Assembly (NCBI RefSeq): GCF_011493005.1
Contig: NZ_CP049156.1
Coordinates: forward strand, 992,001-1,056,000
Reading direction: 5' to 3'
Length of the DNA: 64,000 nt
From: Caballeronia sp. SBC1
GTDB taxonomy: Bacteria; Pseudomonadota; Gammaproteobacteria; Burkholderiales; Burkholderiaceae
This document shows, piece by piece, positions 50,880 to 61,752 of the stretch; the stretch's first letter is position 1; each line of letters opens with the position of its first letter. The position numbers and the translations under genes are program-made. Under the pieces are notes generated by a model. That model saw only the letters and a program-made list of their open reading frames with translations, had not been told where the DNA came from and made no database searches.

Positions 50880-53312
50880 TTAGTTGACCGGCACAGGCTG
50901 GGCGACGTCCTGAGTCGTCGCGGCGAGCATTTTCAATGCCTGCGCGTCCAGTGCATTCAGGATCGATTCGGGTGTGGCCGGCGCGCGCAGTACGGGCGCA
51001 TCGGTTGAATCGGGTGCGACCGACGCCACCGCGGCGCGGATCGCCAGCAACACCGAGAAACCGAGCAGCAACGGCGGTTCGCCCACGGCTTTCGATCGAA
51101 ACACGGTCGGCTCGACGTTCTGGTTATCGTAGAGCGCGACGTTCATGGCGGCCGGAATGTCGCTCACCGATGGTATCTTGTACGTCGACGGTGCGTGCGT
51201 CATCAGCCTGCCGTCGCGATTCCACCAGAGTTCTTCCGTCGTGAGCCAACCCATGCCCTGGACAAAACCGCCTTCTACCTGGCCGATATCGAGCGCGGGA
51301 TTGATCGACTGTCCCGCGTCGTGGAGGATGTCCGTGCGCAACAGCCGCCACTCGCCGGTGAGCGTGTCCACGACCACTTCCGAGATCGCCGCGCCATACG
51401 CGAAGTAGTAGAAGGGCTGCCCGGTCAGCGTTTTCGAATCCCAGTTGACCTTGGGCGTGGCGTAAAAACCATCCGACCACAACTGCACGCGCGAGAGATA
51501 GGCGGCCCCGACCAGTTGATCGAAAGGCATCTGGCCGCCGTTCGACTCGACCACGCCATCGTGAAAACGCACGTCTTCCGCGCGTCCGCCGAGCTGCTTC
51601 GCGGCGAGTTCCGCAAGGCGGCCGCGAATGGTGAGCGCGGCGGCTTCGGCCGCCTTGCCGTTCAGGTCGCTGCCGGTGGACGCGGCGGTGGCCGATGTAT
51701 TCGCGATCTTCGAGGTATCGGTGGCGGTCACGCGCACGCGCGACAACGGCACGCCCAGCGCATTCGCCACGACCTGCGCGACCTTGGTGTTCAGGCCTTG
51801 GCCCATCTCGGTGCCGCCGTGATTGACGAGGGCGGAGCCGTCTTTATAGACATGCACGAGCGCACCAGCCTGGTTCAGGAACGGCACGTTGAACGAGATG
51901 CCGAACTTGACCGGCGTGAACGCGATGCCGCGCTTGAGCACGGGACTCGTTGCATTGAACGCGGCGATAGCCTTACGCCGCTGCACATACGCACTCGATG
52001 CCAACAGTTCGTCGGTCAGCGGCGCGATGATGTTGTCTTCCACGGTCTGGCCGTACGGCGTCACGTTGCGCTCGGTGATGCCGTAGTAGTTCACGCGACG
52101 GATATCGACGGGATCGCGTTTTAGCCGGTGCGCGATTTCATCCATCATGATTTCCATCACCAGCGCGCCTTGCGGACCGCCGAAACCGCGAAACGCCGTA
52201 TTCGACTGCGTGTTGGTACGGCAGCAGAGCGCGGTGATATCGACGTCCTGCAGGTAGTACGCGTTGTCGAAGTGACAGACGGCGCGCGTGGCCACCGCAC
52301 CCGACAAATCCGCCGAATAACCCGCGCGCAACGCGATTTCTACACGTGCGCCTTGCAAGCGGCCGTCGTCATCGAAGCCGGCTTCGTAGGTGTAGACGGC
52401 GTCGTGGCGCTTGCCGGTGATCATGAAGTCGTCGTCACGATCCGCGCGCAATTTCACCGGCCGATGCAGCAAATGCGCCGCCAGCGACGCGATGCACGCA
52501 AAGATTCCCGACTGCGATTCCTTGCCGCCGAACCCGCCGCCCATCCGGCGGCATTCGCAGATGACGTTATGCGTCGGCCAGTCGAGCATATGCGCGACCA
52601 GGTGCTGCATTTCGCTCGGATGCTGCGTGGAACTGTAGACGAGCATGCCGTCGAGTTCCTTCGGAATGGCATACGCGATCTGCCCTTCGAGATAGAACTG
52701 CTCCTGCCCGCCAACCTCGAATTCACCCTGCAGCCGATGCGCTGCCGACGCGATTTTTCCGTCCGGATCGCCGCGTTTCAGATGCAGCGGCGGCAGCACG
52801 AACTGCTGTTTCGCTTTTGCGTCGCGCGGCGTCAGGATGGCTTCGAGCGGTTCGTATCGGATCACTTCTTCGCTCTTCGCCAGCGCTGCGGCACGGCGCG
52901 CGAGATCGTGCGTTTCCGCGATAACCACGAACACGGGTTGTCCCAGATACAGCACTTCATCTTTCGCGAGGATCGGGTCGTCGTGGAGCACGGGACCGCA
53001 ATTGTTCTCGCCGGGGATATCGTCGGCAGTGAACACGGCGATCACACCGGGCGCGGCCAGAACCAAGTCGAGATTGATCGACACGATGCGCGCATGTGCA
53101 TGCCGCGACAGGGCGAGCGCCGCGTGCAGCGTGCCGCGCAGTTCGCCGATGTCATCAACGTAAGTCGCTTCGCCGCTCACATGCAGGGCCGCCGATTCGT
53201 GCGGCAAGCCGACGCCAATCGCCGCGCGCTCCGGCTTTTTCGCGTCGATGTGCAGCGTGAGTGCGTCAGCGGCGGCACGGTCGATATGATGTGGATCGGT
53301 ACGCTTGTTCAT
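50880..53312 (-). CDS. xdhB: Xanthine dehydrogenase molybdopterin-binding subunit
   Basis: A protein of 810 residues that carries the molybdenum site and oxidises hypoxanthine and xanthine to urate. Motifs: LPHESAALHVSGEATYVDDI near the N-terminus, CRRMGGGFGGKESQ in the middle, TNTQSNTAFRGFGGPQGALV and GGTEMGQGLNTKVAQVVANA. Length and order fit the bacterial xdhAB enzyme, with the FeS/FAD subunit encoded upstream. Start at 53312. Confidence 0.96.
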   Translation of the reverse strand: MNKRTDPHHIDRAAADALTLHIDAKKPERAAIGVGLPHESAALHVSGEATYVDDIGELRGTLHAALALSRHAHARIVSINLDLVLAAPGVIAVFTADDIPGENNCGPVLHDDPILAKDEVLYLGQPVFVVIAETHDLARRAAALAKSEEVIRYEPLEAILTPRDAKAKQQFVLPPLHLKRGDPDGKIASAAHRLQGEFEVGGQEQFYLEGQIAYAIPKELDGMLVYSSTQHPSEMQHLVAHMLDWPTHNVICECRRMGGGFGGKESQSGIFACIASLAAHLLHRPVKLRADRDDDFMITGKRHDAVYTYEAGFDDDGRLQGARVEIALRAGYSADLSGAVATRAVCHFDNAYYLQDVDITALCCRTNTQSNTAFRGFGGPQGALVMEIMMDEIAHRLKRDPVDIRRVNYYGITERNVTPYGQTVEDNIIAPLTDELLASSAYVQRRKAIAAFNATSPVLKRGIAFTPVKFGISFNVPFLNQAGALVHVYKDGSALVNHGGTEMGQGLNTKVAQVVANALGVPLSRVRVTATDTSKIANTSATAASTGSDLNGKAAEAAALTIRGRLAELAAKQLGGRAEDVRFHDGVVESNGGQMPFDQLVGAAYLSRVQLWSDGFYATPKVNWDSKTLTGQPFYYFAYGAAISEVVVDTLTGEWRLLRTDILHDAGQSINPALDIGQVEGGFVQGMGWLTTEELWWNRDGRLMTHAPSTYKIPSVSDIPAAMNVALYDNQNVEPTVFRSKAVGEPPLLLGFSVLLAIRAAVASVAPDSTDAPVLRAPATPESILNALDAQALKMLAATTQDVAQPVPVN

Positions 53313-53359
53313 GGCGTGGTCCTTGGGGCTTGGTGTGACGCGGCGTGACGTTACGCTGC

Positions 53360-54862
53360 TCATTGCACGTCAAACGCGAACGCGTTGACGTCGTGGAGTG
53401 CGAGCGGCGAGTCCTCACGGGTTTCGAGGAAGAAACGCCACAGCACGTTGCGCGCCACTTTGCTGCGGTACGCGCTCGACGCCCGCATGTCGGTGAGCGG
53501 CTGGAAGTCGACGTCCAGCGCGCACATGGCGGCTTTCACGTTGGCCTCGTTCCACTCTTCGTTCACCAACACGGCTTCCGCATTCGATGCCCGTTTGGGC
53601 GTGGCGGCCATGCCGCCAAACGCGAACCGCGCGGCTGCCACGCGAGTGCCGTCGAGCGTCACGGCGAACGCGGCGCACACCGCCGAAATGTCCTGGTCGT
53701 AGCGCTTGGAGATTTTGTAAGTCCGAAAGCGCAGGTTCGCCGATGGCAAGGGCACGCGAATTCCCGCGACGAATTCGCCAGTTTCCAGCGCGGATTTTTG
53801 ATAGCCGAGATAGAAGGCATCGAGCGGCATCGTGCGGACTTTAGCGGCTTTTTGCAGCACGATTTGAGCATCGAGCGCGATCAGTGCCGGCATGGAATCG
53901 CCGATAGGCGAGCCGTTCGCCACGTTGCCACCGAGCGTGCCGGCGTTGCGAATGGGCAGCGAAGCAAAGCGCGTCCACAATTCCGCGAGTTCCGGATAAA
54001 CGGCCGAGAGCGCGCCGTATGAATCTTCCAGCGAGGCCGCAGCACCGATAGTCAACCATTGCCCGTCGCGGGTAATCGCCTTGAGTTCGGCCACATTGGC
54101 GATATACAGGACGTCGCCCAGATCGCGGAATTGCTTGGTGACCCACAGGCCGACGTCCGTGCTGCCGGCGAGGATGCGCGCGTCCGGATGGTCGGCACGC
54201 AAGCGCGCGAATTCGGCGAGCGAGACGGGCGCGAAAAACGTCGGGTGGCCGAATGCAGCGCCGCGCGCGTCGGGCGCCGCGTATTCGAGCGTTTCCTTGC
54301 GCCGGATGGTTTCGAGCCGGCGCTTGAGCGTGTCACGATCAAGCAGTGCGCGAGGGTACTCGAACATTTTCTGCGACGCATCCACGATCGGCCGATAGCC
54401 CGTACAGCGGCAGAGATTGCCGGAGAGGGCGGCGTTGATTTCGTCGCGGGTGGGCAGGCCGGCGTCGGCGGGCTGATTCTGATAAAGCGCCCACATCGAC
54501 ATCACGAAACCGGGCGTGCAGAAGCCGCATTGCGAGCCGTGGCAATCGACCATGGCTTGCTGGACCGGATGCAGCGTGCCGTCCTTGGCGCGCAGGTCTT
54601 CAACTGTAAAGAGCGCTCGACCGTCGAGCGTCGGCATGAACTGGATGCAGGCGTTGACGGCCTTGAGGACGGGTTGGCCTTCCGCATCGAGTTCACCGAT
54701 CACCACCGTACACGCACCGCAATCGCCTTCCGCGCATCCCTCTTTCGTGCCGGTGCATTGGTCGTGCTCGCGCAAATGCTGGAGCACCGTACGCGAAGCG
54801 GGTACGTCGCGCACTTCGCGCAGGGCGTTGTGCTGGAAGAACCGGATGGTTTGCGTTGTCAT
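53360..54862 (-). CDS. xdhA: Xanthine dehydrogenase FeS/FAD subunit
   Basis: A protein of 500 residues. The N-terminus holds two [2Fe-2S] centres: CAEGDCGACTVV and CGFCTPGFVMSM with CRCTGYRPIVDA. The FAD domain (LAEFARLRADHPDARILAGS, then NVANGSPIGDSMPALIALDA) follows. It passes electrons from the molybdenum subunit to NAD+. It is the first gene of the operon, and its upstream region (54863-55311) should contain the promoter. Confidence 0.96.
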   Translation of the reverse strand: MTTQTIRFFQHNALREVRDVPASRTVLQHLREHDQCTGTKEGCAEGDCGACTVVIGELDAEGQPVLKAVNACIQFMPTLDGRALFTVEDLRAKDGTLHPVQQAMVDCHGSQCGFCTPGFVMSMWALYQNQPADAGLPTRDEINAALSGNLCRCTGYRPIVDASQKMFEYPRALLDRDTLKRRLETIRRKETLEYAAPDARGAAFGHPTFFAPVSLAEFARLRADHPDARILAGSTDVGLWVTKQFRDLGDVLYIANVAELKAITRDGQWLTIGAAASLEDSYGALSAVYPELAELWTRFASLPIRNAGTLGGNVANGSPIGDSMPALIALDAQIVLQKAAKVRTMPLDAFYLGYQKSALETGEFVAGIRVPLPSANLRFRTYKISKRYDQDISAVCAAFAVTLDGTRVAAARFAFGGMAATPKRASNAEAVLVNEEWNEANVKAAMCALDVDFQPLTDMRASSAYRSKVARNVLWRFFLETREDSPLALHDVNAFAFDVQ

Positions 54863-55311
54863 AAAGAAGTCCGAGACATTGCGGATCGGGCGCGCGTTAC
54901 GCGAAAATCGGCGTCAGTTTCCAAAGAAAACAGGCCGAAAGAGCGCACGTGGATCGCCATCCAAAGATAACGATATCACCGCAATATCTCAAAAAGATTC
55001 CGGCAAACGTATCAAGACTATGCGAACAGCTGGATGAGGGCGGCGAAAAAAACGCCAAGAACGCACACGGAGGGATATTGAGGGGACAGGAGGGGTGCGA
55101 CGAAACGAGAGAGCGAGGTTTTGGCCGTTGGTGCCCAAGCGCGGCGGCGGGCGGACAACGGCATTGGACATTCATGCGCGGCGACGCCGCAAAACGCATG
55201 GCTGGGTAACTGCGTCTTTGGCAAGGCTGAGGCCCGCCACGCATCGCGCCCTCAGCTTTTGCGGAAAGCGGGGCCAGTTCGGCAAAGGTCCGAAGCGCCC
55301 GCCACCCGCAC
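54863..55311. other. Intergenic region between xdhA and dsbB, no gene seen
   Basis: About 450 bases. The short frames on either strand lack ribosome sites and recognisable products. The right end of xdhA's promoter region is here. No repeat or terminator can be supported. Confidence 0.45.
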
Positions 55312-55851
55312 TCAACTAGCGCGCAACCTGCGCTTGCCCCACAAGCTGCCGGCGACGGACAGGAAGATCACCCCAAACGCGATAAGACCCCATTGCGGCA
55401 ACGAGAGTCCAAGAATGGGCGGATAGGGCGTCTCGCAAAGCCCCGCGACCTTGAAGACCTGAGGCAGCCACTGCGCGGGCGGAAGAGAATCCACAACAGG
55501 CTGGAGGGCGTCGAACCCGCAGCTGAATCCCGGGTGTGCCTGCACATAAACGTGCCGTGCGGCTGCTACCACGCCCCCGAGAGCGGACAGCGCAACCAGC
55601 ATTTCGAGCAATGCAATCCCGCGCCATCCGCGGAACGAAGCGCCGAGCAAGGCAAAGACCGCGATCAGCACGAAAAAGTAGCGTTGAATGATGCAAAGCG
55701 GGCAGGGATCTTCACCTTTGACGAACTGAAGATAGAGCGCGCCGCCAACGAGCCCCAGACAGATCACAGCGAGCAGAACCAACAATCGGCGTTCGCGGCG
55801 AATCCCGCGTTCGTCGTGGTGCATGGTGAAATGATTCAAGGAGTTGTTCAT
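55312..55851 (-). CDS. dsbB: Disulfide bond formation protein DsbB
   Basis: A membrane protein of 179 residues with four helices that reoxidises DsbA and passes electrons to quinone. The first Cys pair is C50-x-x-C53 ([15 protein letters not shown]) in the first periplasmic loop; the second is in the second loop (FSCGFDALQ and AGLCETPYP). Normal length. Minus strand; start at 55851, with an ATG nine codons later as an alternative. Confidence 0.95.
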   Translation of the reverse strand: MNNSLNHFTMHHDERGIRRERRLLVLLAVICLGLVGGALYLQFVKGEDPCPLCIIQRYFFVLIAVFALLGASFRGWRGIALLEMLVALSALGGVVAAARHVYVQAHPGFSCGFDALQPVVDSLPPAQWLPQVFKVAGLCETPYPPILGLSLPQWGLIAFGVIFLSVAGSLWGKRRLRAS

Positions 55852-55956
55852 ATTTTCCGAATTGTTCGAGAAAAAGGCACCTGAAAGGGCACATCCGCCG
55901 ACGGAATTCTATCGTGATCGCGGGCGCCAGACGGTTTCAGGCGCGGCGTGAGCGGC

Positions 55957-57339
55957 TCAGCGCGTGGTTTCGAGTACCGCTTCCACGGCACGGCCGATGG
56001 AGAGCAGCGCGTCGTCGCCGAACGGCGCCCCGGCCAGCATGAGGCCGACCGGCGCTTCGCCCCGTGGATGGCATGGCAGCGACAACGCGCAACTATCCAG
56101 GAAATTGAAAACGGAGGGGTTGCGCAGGATCAGCGCGTTGGTTCGGCCGAACGCTTCGTCGTCGTGTTCGAGGTCGGCCACGCGCGGCGGCACGACCGGC
56201 ACGGTCGGGCACACAATGGCGTCGAACCGCTGCCACAGCGCCCGCGCCTGCTCGATCATTGTGGCGCGCGCCTGCAACAAGTCGATGTAATCAGCCGCGC
56301 TCGCGGGCTGGCCTTTCAGTATCCGCACGCGGACGCGGGGATCGTATTCATCGGCGTGGGCCTGGAGTAGCGGCCGATGCCATGCGTAAGCCTCGATTGG
56401 CGCGAAGCCGAAGCGGTTGATCTCGGCAAGCCGTTCGAGCGGTGCGAAACGCACGTCTTCCACCAGCGCACCGGCTGCCGATAGATGTCCGATCGCCGCG
56501 GCGTAGGCACTGGCGACCGTTTCATCGACACCGTCCATGACGTAGTTGGCCAGCACGCCCAGACGCACGCCGTCCAGTGGCCGGGGCCGAGTCGTGGGTA
56601 CGCCGGAGTCCCGGCCGGAGAGAATGCGGTCTACAAGCGCGCAGCACGCCACAGACAACCCGATAGGCCCGAACGAGTCGAGCGTGGTGGAAAGCGGCAC
56701 GCCGCCTTGCGTAGGCACGCGGGCAGCGGTCGGCTTGAAGCCGGTGAGCCCGCAGAGCGCCGCCGGGATGCGAATGGAGCCACCGGTGTCTGTGCCGAGC
56801 GCGATGGCCGCCATGCCGTCCGCCACCGACGCCGCGGCGCCCGATGACGAGCCTCCGGCAATCCGTTCGTCGCCCGCCACATCGCTTCGATACGGCGAGT
56901 GCGGCGTTCCGTAGTGCGGGTTCAGCCCGAGCCCGGAGAACGCGAATTCGCTCATGTTGGTGCGCCCGACGATCACGCCGCCCGCCCGCCGCAGCCGGGC
57001 AACGGCGACAGCGTCGGCCTTGGCGGGCAGTGAGTCGGCCAGTACACGCGAGCCGGCGCGTGTCACCTGGCCTTCGATATCGAAGAGATCCTTGATCGAC
57101 ACAGGAATGCCCGCCAACGGTGAGAGGACGGTGCTCGCACGGCGCAATGCGTCATGGGCGTCGGCGGCGGCGCGGGCGCGCTCTGCATCGACGTGCAGGA
57201 ACGAAACCGCTCCCTGCCCCGAAGGGTTTGCAATGCGTTCGAGCGCCTGCTCCACCAACTCGCGGCTGGTCGTTTTACCGTCACGAAGCGCGGCGGCGAG
57301 TTGTGCGAGAGGCGCGAACTGAGGCGAAGTGGTGGGCAT
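55957..57339 (-). CDS. Amidase (amidase signature family)
   Basis: A protein of 460 residues with the Ser-cisSer-Lys triad of the amidase signature family: Lys in VSIKDLFDIEGQVTRAG, and the two Ser in AGGSSSGAAASVADGMAAIA. GTDTGGSIRIPAALCGLTGF is the signature motif. It hydrolyses an amide, but the substrate is not clear; relatives include AtzF-like and GatA-like proteins. A 5' partner gene is not evident, so it is probably a stand-alone catabolic amidase. Start at 57339. Confidence 0.9.
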   Translation of the reverse strand: MPTTSPQFAPLAQLAAALRDGKTTSRELVEQALERIANPSGQGAVSFLHVDAERARAAADAHDALRRASTVLSPLAGIPVSIKDLFDIEGQVTRAGSRVLADSLPAKADAVAVARLRRAGGVIVGRTNMSEFAFSGLGLNPHYGTPHSPYRSDVAGDERIAGGSSSGAAASVADGMAAIALGTDTGGSIRIPAALCGLTGFKPTAARVPTQGGVPLSTTLDSFGPIGLSVACCALVDRILSGRDSGVPTTRPRPLDGVRLGVLANYVMDGVDETVASAYAAAIGHLSAAGALVEDVRFAPLERLAEINRFGFAPIEAYAWHRPLLQAHADEYDPRVRVRILKGQPASAADYIDLLQARATMIEQARALWQRFDAIVCPTVPVVPPRVADLEHDDEAFGRTNALILRNPSVFNFLDSCALSLPCHPRGEAPVGLMLAGAPFGDDALLSIGRAVEAVLETTR

Positions 57340-57692
57340 GATGTCGAGAGAAACCGGTGGCTTGACGGGCTACAAAACGGAGCTACAAACGGAGCTACAA
57401 ACAGGCAAGGTCGGGCGTGCTGCGCAGAGCACGAATGCGGCGCGGTAAGCGATCCGTTCGCACCGTGGCGTTGCGGCGTTGCTGTGCTCAAGGCCGCAAT
57501 GCAACACCTGATGCAACTTGCCCAAAAGTGGCTGTCATTCTAAGCCAGCCCAGTAATAAATACTCGCCGCCGCACACTTGATGCTTGATAAACCGGGCTC
57601 CTCTGCCATTCGGCTGATAGCGCCGGTTCCGCTTCCTGCCTAAGCTTGACTGGTCCCCGCACACGGTCTTTTGCGGGGTAAAACAACAGTTC

Positions 57693-57722
57693 CAAGTAAA
57701 CCCAAGCGTTTGGGTTTACTTG
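57693..57722. promoter_or_regulatory. Perfect 13-bp inverted repeat ahead of the DUF4160 gene
   Basis: CAAGTAAACCCAA at 57693-57705 pairs exactly with TTGGGTTTACTTG at 57710-57722 with the four-base spacer GCGT, ending 27 bases before the DUF4160 start. The position suits an operator for autoregulation or a 5' RNA hairpin; no T-run, so not a terminator. The rest of the 410-base gap upstream has no other supportable feature. Confidence 0.65.
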
Positions 57723-57749
57723 CCCGCAGCTAACGGATAGAGTGACTGC

Positions 57750-58001
57750 ATGCCAACAATTTTCCGCATCGGCGCTGCCCGCGTCGTGATTTATTTGAAC
57801 GATCATCAACCTGCTCACGTGCATGTTCTTGACGGCAAGCAACACGCCATCTTCAACTTGCACTGTCCGGTTGGACCGCCGACCTTGCAAAAGAATCACG
57901 GCTTTTCGCACGTTGACGCAACTACCTTCGCTCGCCGGATGCAAAACGTGGTCGGCTCGCTATGCACTGAATGGAAGACACTACATGACTGCTTTTGTTG
58001 A
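57750..58001 (+). CDS. DUF4160 protein, possible toxin-antitoxin partner
   Basis: A protein of 83 residues, MPTIFRIGAARVVIYLNDHQ then PAHVHVLDGKQHAIFNLHCP, the DUF4160 family with the H-x-P-A-H-V-H-V motif. The family is usually next to a DUF2442 gene and is predicted, not proven, to form a toxin-antitoxin-like pair. The end overlaps the next ATG by 17 bases. It follows the 13-bp inverted repeat. Confidence 0.88.
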   Translation: MPTIFRIGAARVVIYLNDHQPAHVHVLDGKQHAIFNLHCPVGPPTLQKNHGFSHVDATTFARRMQNVVGSLCTEWKTLHDCFC

Positions 58002-58452
58002 TATCACCGAACACCAGATGCGCGAAGCCGAAGAGCGGATGAACAAACACGTTGCCGCACATCCGATCGCCATGTCCGCCTCGTTTAATCCAGTGGACGG
58101 CAGGGTGGCTATCGAACTGTCGAATGGCGCGTTGTTCGCGATTCCCGCGCGGATTATCCAGGGTTTGGAAAATGCTTCGGACAGCGACCTGAAAACAATC
58201 GAAATCACGGCATCCGGCACGGGTTTGTATTTCCCCACCGTCGACGCCGACATTCTCGTGGCACCGTTACTTGCCGGTGTACTGGGGTCGCGATCGTTCA
58301 TGGCCAGACGACTGGGTAAGGCGGGAGGGGCCAGTCGCAGCGAATCCAAAGCGGCCGCGGCGCGCGCGAACGGCGCGCGTGGCGGCCGGCCCCGCAAGGT
58401 CAATGTGGAAAGCGAGGAGTATGAGGGAGGTGCTGCGCTCGAGAAAAAGTAG
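57985..58452 (+). CDS. DUF2442 protein
   Basis: A protein of 155 residues. The DUF2442 domain (residues about 20-80) has VDGRVAIELSNGALFAIPAR, then IQGLENASDSDLKTIEITAS and GLYFPTVDADILVAPLLAG. The C-terminal 60 residues are basic and disordered (RSESKAAAARANGARGGRPR), with an AT-hook-like RGGRPRK that may bind DNA, consistent with an antitoxin-like regulator. The start overlaps the DUF4160 gene. Confidence 0.87.
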   Translation: MTAFVDITEHQMREAEERMNKHVAAHPIAMSASFNPVDGRVAIELSNGALFAIPARIIQGLENASDSDLKTIEITASGTGLYFPTVDADILVAPLLAGVLGSRSFMARRLGKAGGASRSESKAAAARANGARGGRPRKVNVESEEYEGGAALEKK

Positions 58453-58522
58453 CCGGCGGCTAATGAGGCAACTTCGAACGCAACCTCGTGCGTAAAGCGA
58501 GCTTTCGCGCGCCGCGATGCAT

Positions 58523-61500
58523 TCAAGGCACGCGGTCCACCTCGGCGGGAATGTCTCGGGAGCGTTCGGAAGATGCAATAAGCGTCTTTCCCTTTGCACC
58601 GCGCCGCCATTTCCTCGTCACCCATGCGCCGAAATCATCAAGGACCGTATAAGCCACTGGCACGACCACCAGCGTTAACAAAGACGAGGTGATCACGCCG
58701 CCAATGACCGTCTGGCCGAGCGGCCCCCGTTGCTCGCCGCCTTCGCCCAAGCCCAGCGCGAGCGGCAGCATGCCGAAGATCATCGCGAGCGTGGTCATCA
58801 GGATCGGGCGCAGCCTGACGCGTGCCGCTTCCAGCAACGCGTCGGTGCGGGTCATCGGGTGGCCTTTACCCGTCGCGTCGAGCAGGGTGCCGCGCCGTGC
58901 CTGATTCGCGAAGTCGACGAGCAGGATCGCGTTCTTCGTGACGAGGCCCATCAGCATGATGAAACCGATGATCGAGAACATGTTCAGCGTGCTGCCGAAC
59001 AGCAGCAACGCGAGCAGCACGCCCACCAGCGTGAGCGGGAGGGACGTCATGATCGCGAGCGGTTGCAGGAAGCTGCCGAATTGCGACGCGAGGATCATGT
59101 AGATGAAGATCACGGCGAGCACCAGCGCCTGGACCGCATAGATGAACGACTCGTTCATGCTTTTTGTGGAGCCGCCGAAACGGTATCGGTAGCCTGCGGG
59201 AAGGTGCATCTCGTCGAGGGTTTTCTTCACATCGGCGGCGACTTCGCCCGGCGATCGTCCTATGACGTTTGCCGAAATCTCGACCTCGCGCGACAAATCC
59301 CGCCGGCCGATCACATCCGGTCCGGTCGTCTCGGTAATAGCGGCGACCTGTCGCAAGGGCACGAGTACGGGCGCGCCGTTTGCGTCGGTGCGGCTGGTGG
59401 CAATCATGAGCTTTGACAGGTCGTCTACGTTGCGGCGTTGTGCCGAGGGCAAACGCACGCTCACGTCGTAATCCTGATCGTCGGGCGCGCGCCACGTGCT
59501 GATGGCGTCACCCGACAGCAGCGGGCGCAGCGCCTGACCGACCTCCGCTACGCCTACGCCCAGGTCAGACGCGAGTTCGCGACGGACGTCAATGGCCACA
59601 ATGGGTTTGTCGTCCTTCAGGCTCGCGTCCAGATCCACGAGGCCGGGAATCTTTCGCAAGCGCTGTTGTGCTTCGGCGGACAGACGCCGGAGCTCGTCCA
59701 GGTTGTCGCCTTGCAGGCTGAACTGCACCGCCTTGCTGGAGCCGGCGCCGTCCGGCATGCCGATCTCGGTCACCACGATCCCGGCAATCCTCTGCAGCCG
59801 CGTACGGAACACCTGGTTCAATTCCAGCACGCCGCGCGTGCGTTCGCGCCGCTCCTTCAGGCGTACGGTAATCAGCGCGTTGTTCTTGCCCTGCGCGTTA
59901 CCGGAGTTGATCGTGGCATAGCTATAACGCACCTCAGGGTATGACGCGAGTGCCGCTTCGACCTGGCGGACTTTGTCGGCGGTTGCTTCCAGCGACGTTC
60001 CCACGGGCGTGTTCAAGCCAATCTGCGTGGTGGAAAAATCGGCATTCGGGACGAACTCGGTGCCGATCAGCGGCACGAGGAACAGGCTGCCGAAAAAAGT
60101 CGCGGCCGCAACCGACAGCGTCGTGATGCGGTGCCTGAGCGACCAGCCGAGCAGCCGCCGATAGAACTGCGCGAGCCGTTCCACGCCGCGCTCGAAGAAG
60201 GCGAGCAAACGGGCGAGATGGCGTGTGCCGCGCACGTGCAGCGCGGGATCGGGCCAGATCGACGAGAGCATGGGGTCGAGCGTAAACGAGACGAACATCG
60301 AGATCAGCACGGCGGCCGCGACTGTCACGCCGAACTGGTGAAAGAACCGGCCGATGATGCCGCTCATGAATCCCACTGGCAGGAACACGGCGACAATCGA
60401 AAACGTTGTGGCGAGCACGGCGAGGGCGATTTCCTTCGTGCCATCGAGTGCGGCCGTGCGGTGGTCCGCGCCAAGCTGAACATGCCGGACAATGTTTTCA
60501 CGCACCACGATCGCGTCGTCGATCAACAAGCCCACGCATAGCGACAACGCCATCAGCGTGATGACGTTGATCGTGAAACCGGCCGCGAACATGAACGCAA
60601 ACGTGCCGATCAACGCGATCGGCAGCGTGAGCCCGGTGATCACGGTGCTGCGCCACGAGCCGAGGAACAGGAACACGATCGCGATGGTCAGCAGCGCGCC
60701 CTCGAGCAATGTGCCCTTGACTTCGTTCACGCTGTTTTCGATATCGAGTGACGAGTCGTCGGTGATGTCTAGCTTGACGCCCGGCGGCAGCGCCTTTCGC
60801 AGTGCTTCGACTTCGGCCCGGATGCCATGCGCCACGTCAACCGTGTTCTCGCCCTGCGCCTTGACCACCGATAAAAACAGCGCGCGATTACCGTTGAGCA
60901 GCGCCATGCTGTCCGGCTCTTCCTGCCCGTCGACCACTTGCGCCACCTGATCCAGCGTGACGGCATGCCCAGCATTCGATGCGCCGCGACGCGCGACAAT
61001 GATGCGTTTGAAGTCATCGGGCGTCTGGAAACGGCCCTTCACCTGCACGGTCTGTTCAATACCCGCCGACGTCAGCGGCCCGGCTGGGATCTCCTGATTC
61101 TCGTTCTGCACGGCGCGAATCACCTGATCAACGCCAACGGACAATGCTTGCAGGCGATCCGGACTGACATCAATCCGAACCTGCCGCTTTACGCCGCCCA
61201 CAATGCTCACCGAGCCCACGCCGCGCACGGTTTCCAGACGCTTGCGCACGATCTGGTCGGCGGTGGTCGTGAGGTCACGCGTGCTCAACGCTGAGCCTGG
61301 CGCGTTGGACACGGCAACCGTGACGATCGGCATGTCGGACGGGTCATAGCGCAAAACGCGCGGTTCCTTCACGCCGTCGCGCAGATCGGGCCTGATCAGC
61401 GCCACCTTGTCGCGGACGTCCTGCGCGGCCTGCATGACGTTGACCGAGAGATCGAACTGGACGATCACGACCGACAACGCGTCGTAGGAGTGCGATGAAA

Positions 61501-61738
61501 TTTCGTCGATGCCGCTAATCGTGTTGACCGCTTCCTCTATCTTGCGAGTGACGTCGGATTCCACCGATTCCGGCGATGCCCCTGGATACGCCGTCTGGAC
61601 AACGACCACGGGAAACGTGATATCGGGAAACTGATCGACCTTCAGGCGCTCGTATGAGAACAGGCCGATCACGAGAAACGCCGCCATCATCATGGCGGCG
61701 AACACGGGGTTATTGATGCTGACGCGCGTGAACCACAT
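58523..61738 (-). CDS. RND-family efflux permease
   Basis: A protein of 1071 residues of the HAE1/AcrB-type resistance-nodulation-division family: 12 helices with two large periplasmic loops. Motifs: [20 protein letters not shown] at the N-terminus, [40 protein letters not shown] in TM4 with the two Asp of the proton relay, and a late [20 protein letters not shown]. It pumps drugs or other compounds with the adaptor encoded 14 bases upstream. The substrate is not known; no outer-membrane channel gene is adjacent. Confidence 0.94.
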   Translation of the reverse strand: MWFTRVSINNPVFAAMMMAAFLVIGLFSYERLKVDQFPDITFPVVVVQTAYPGASPESVESDVTRKIEEAVNTISGIDEISSHSYDALSVVIVQFDLSVNVMQAAQDVRDKVALIRPDLRDGVKEPRVLRYDPSDMPIVTVAVSNAPGSALSTRDLTTTADQIVRKRLETVRGVGSVSIVGGVKRQVRIDVSPDRLQALSVGVDQVIRAVQNENQEIPAGPLTSAGIEQTVQVKGRFQTPDDFKRIIVARRGASNAGHAVTLDQVAQVVDGQEEPDSMALLNGNRALFLSVVKAQGENTVDVAHGIRAEVEALRKALPPGVKLDITDDSSLDIENSVNEVKGTLLEGALLTIAIVFLFLGSWRSTVITGLTLPIALIGTFAFMFAAGFTINVITLMALSLCVGLLIDDAIVVRENIVRHVQLGADHRTAALDGTKEIALAVLATTFSIVAVFLPVGFMSGIIGRFFHQFGVTVAAAVLISMFVSFTLDPMLSSIWPDPALHVRGTRHLARLLAFFERGVERLAQFYRRLLGWSLRHRITTLSVAAATFFGSLFLVPLIGTEFVPNADFSTTQIGLNTPVGTSLEATADKVRQVEAALASYPEVRYSYATINSGNAQGKNNALITVRLKERRERTRGVLELNQVFRTRLQRIAGIVVTEIGMPDGAGSSKAVQFSLQGDNLDELRRLSAEAQQRLRKIPGLVDLDASLKDDKPIVAIDVRRELASDLGVGVAEVGQALRPLLSGDAISTWRAPDDQDYDVSVRLPSAQRRNVDDLSKLMIATSRTDANGAPVLVPLRQVAAITETTGPDVIGRRDLSREVEISANVIGRSPGEVAADVKKTLDEMHLPAGYRYRFGGSTKSMNESFIYAVQALVLAVIFIYMILASQFGSFLQPLAIMTSLPLTLVGVLLALLLFGSTLNMFSIIGFIMLMGLVTKNAILLVDFANQARRGTLLDATGKGHPMTRTDALLEAARVRLRPILMTTLAMIFGMLPLALGLGEGGEQRGPLGQTVIGGVITSSLLTLVVVPVAYTVLDDFGAWVTRKWRRGAKGKTLIASSERSRDIPAEVDRVP

Positions 61739-61752
61739 GGCTTGCGGCTCCG

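Noticed and set aside
52128..53348. 406-residue plus-strand frame across xdhB
   Set aside because: Antisense of a clearly recognised enzyme; its high Arg/His content is typical of shadow frames in GC-rich genes.
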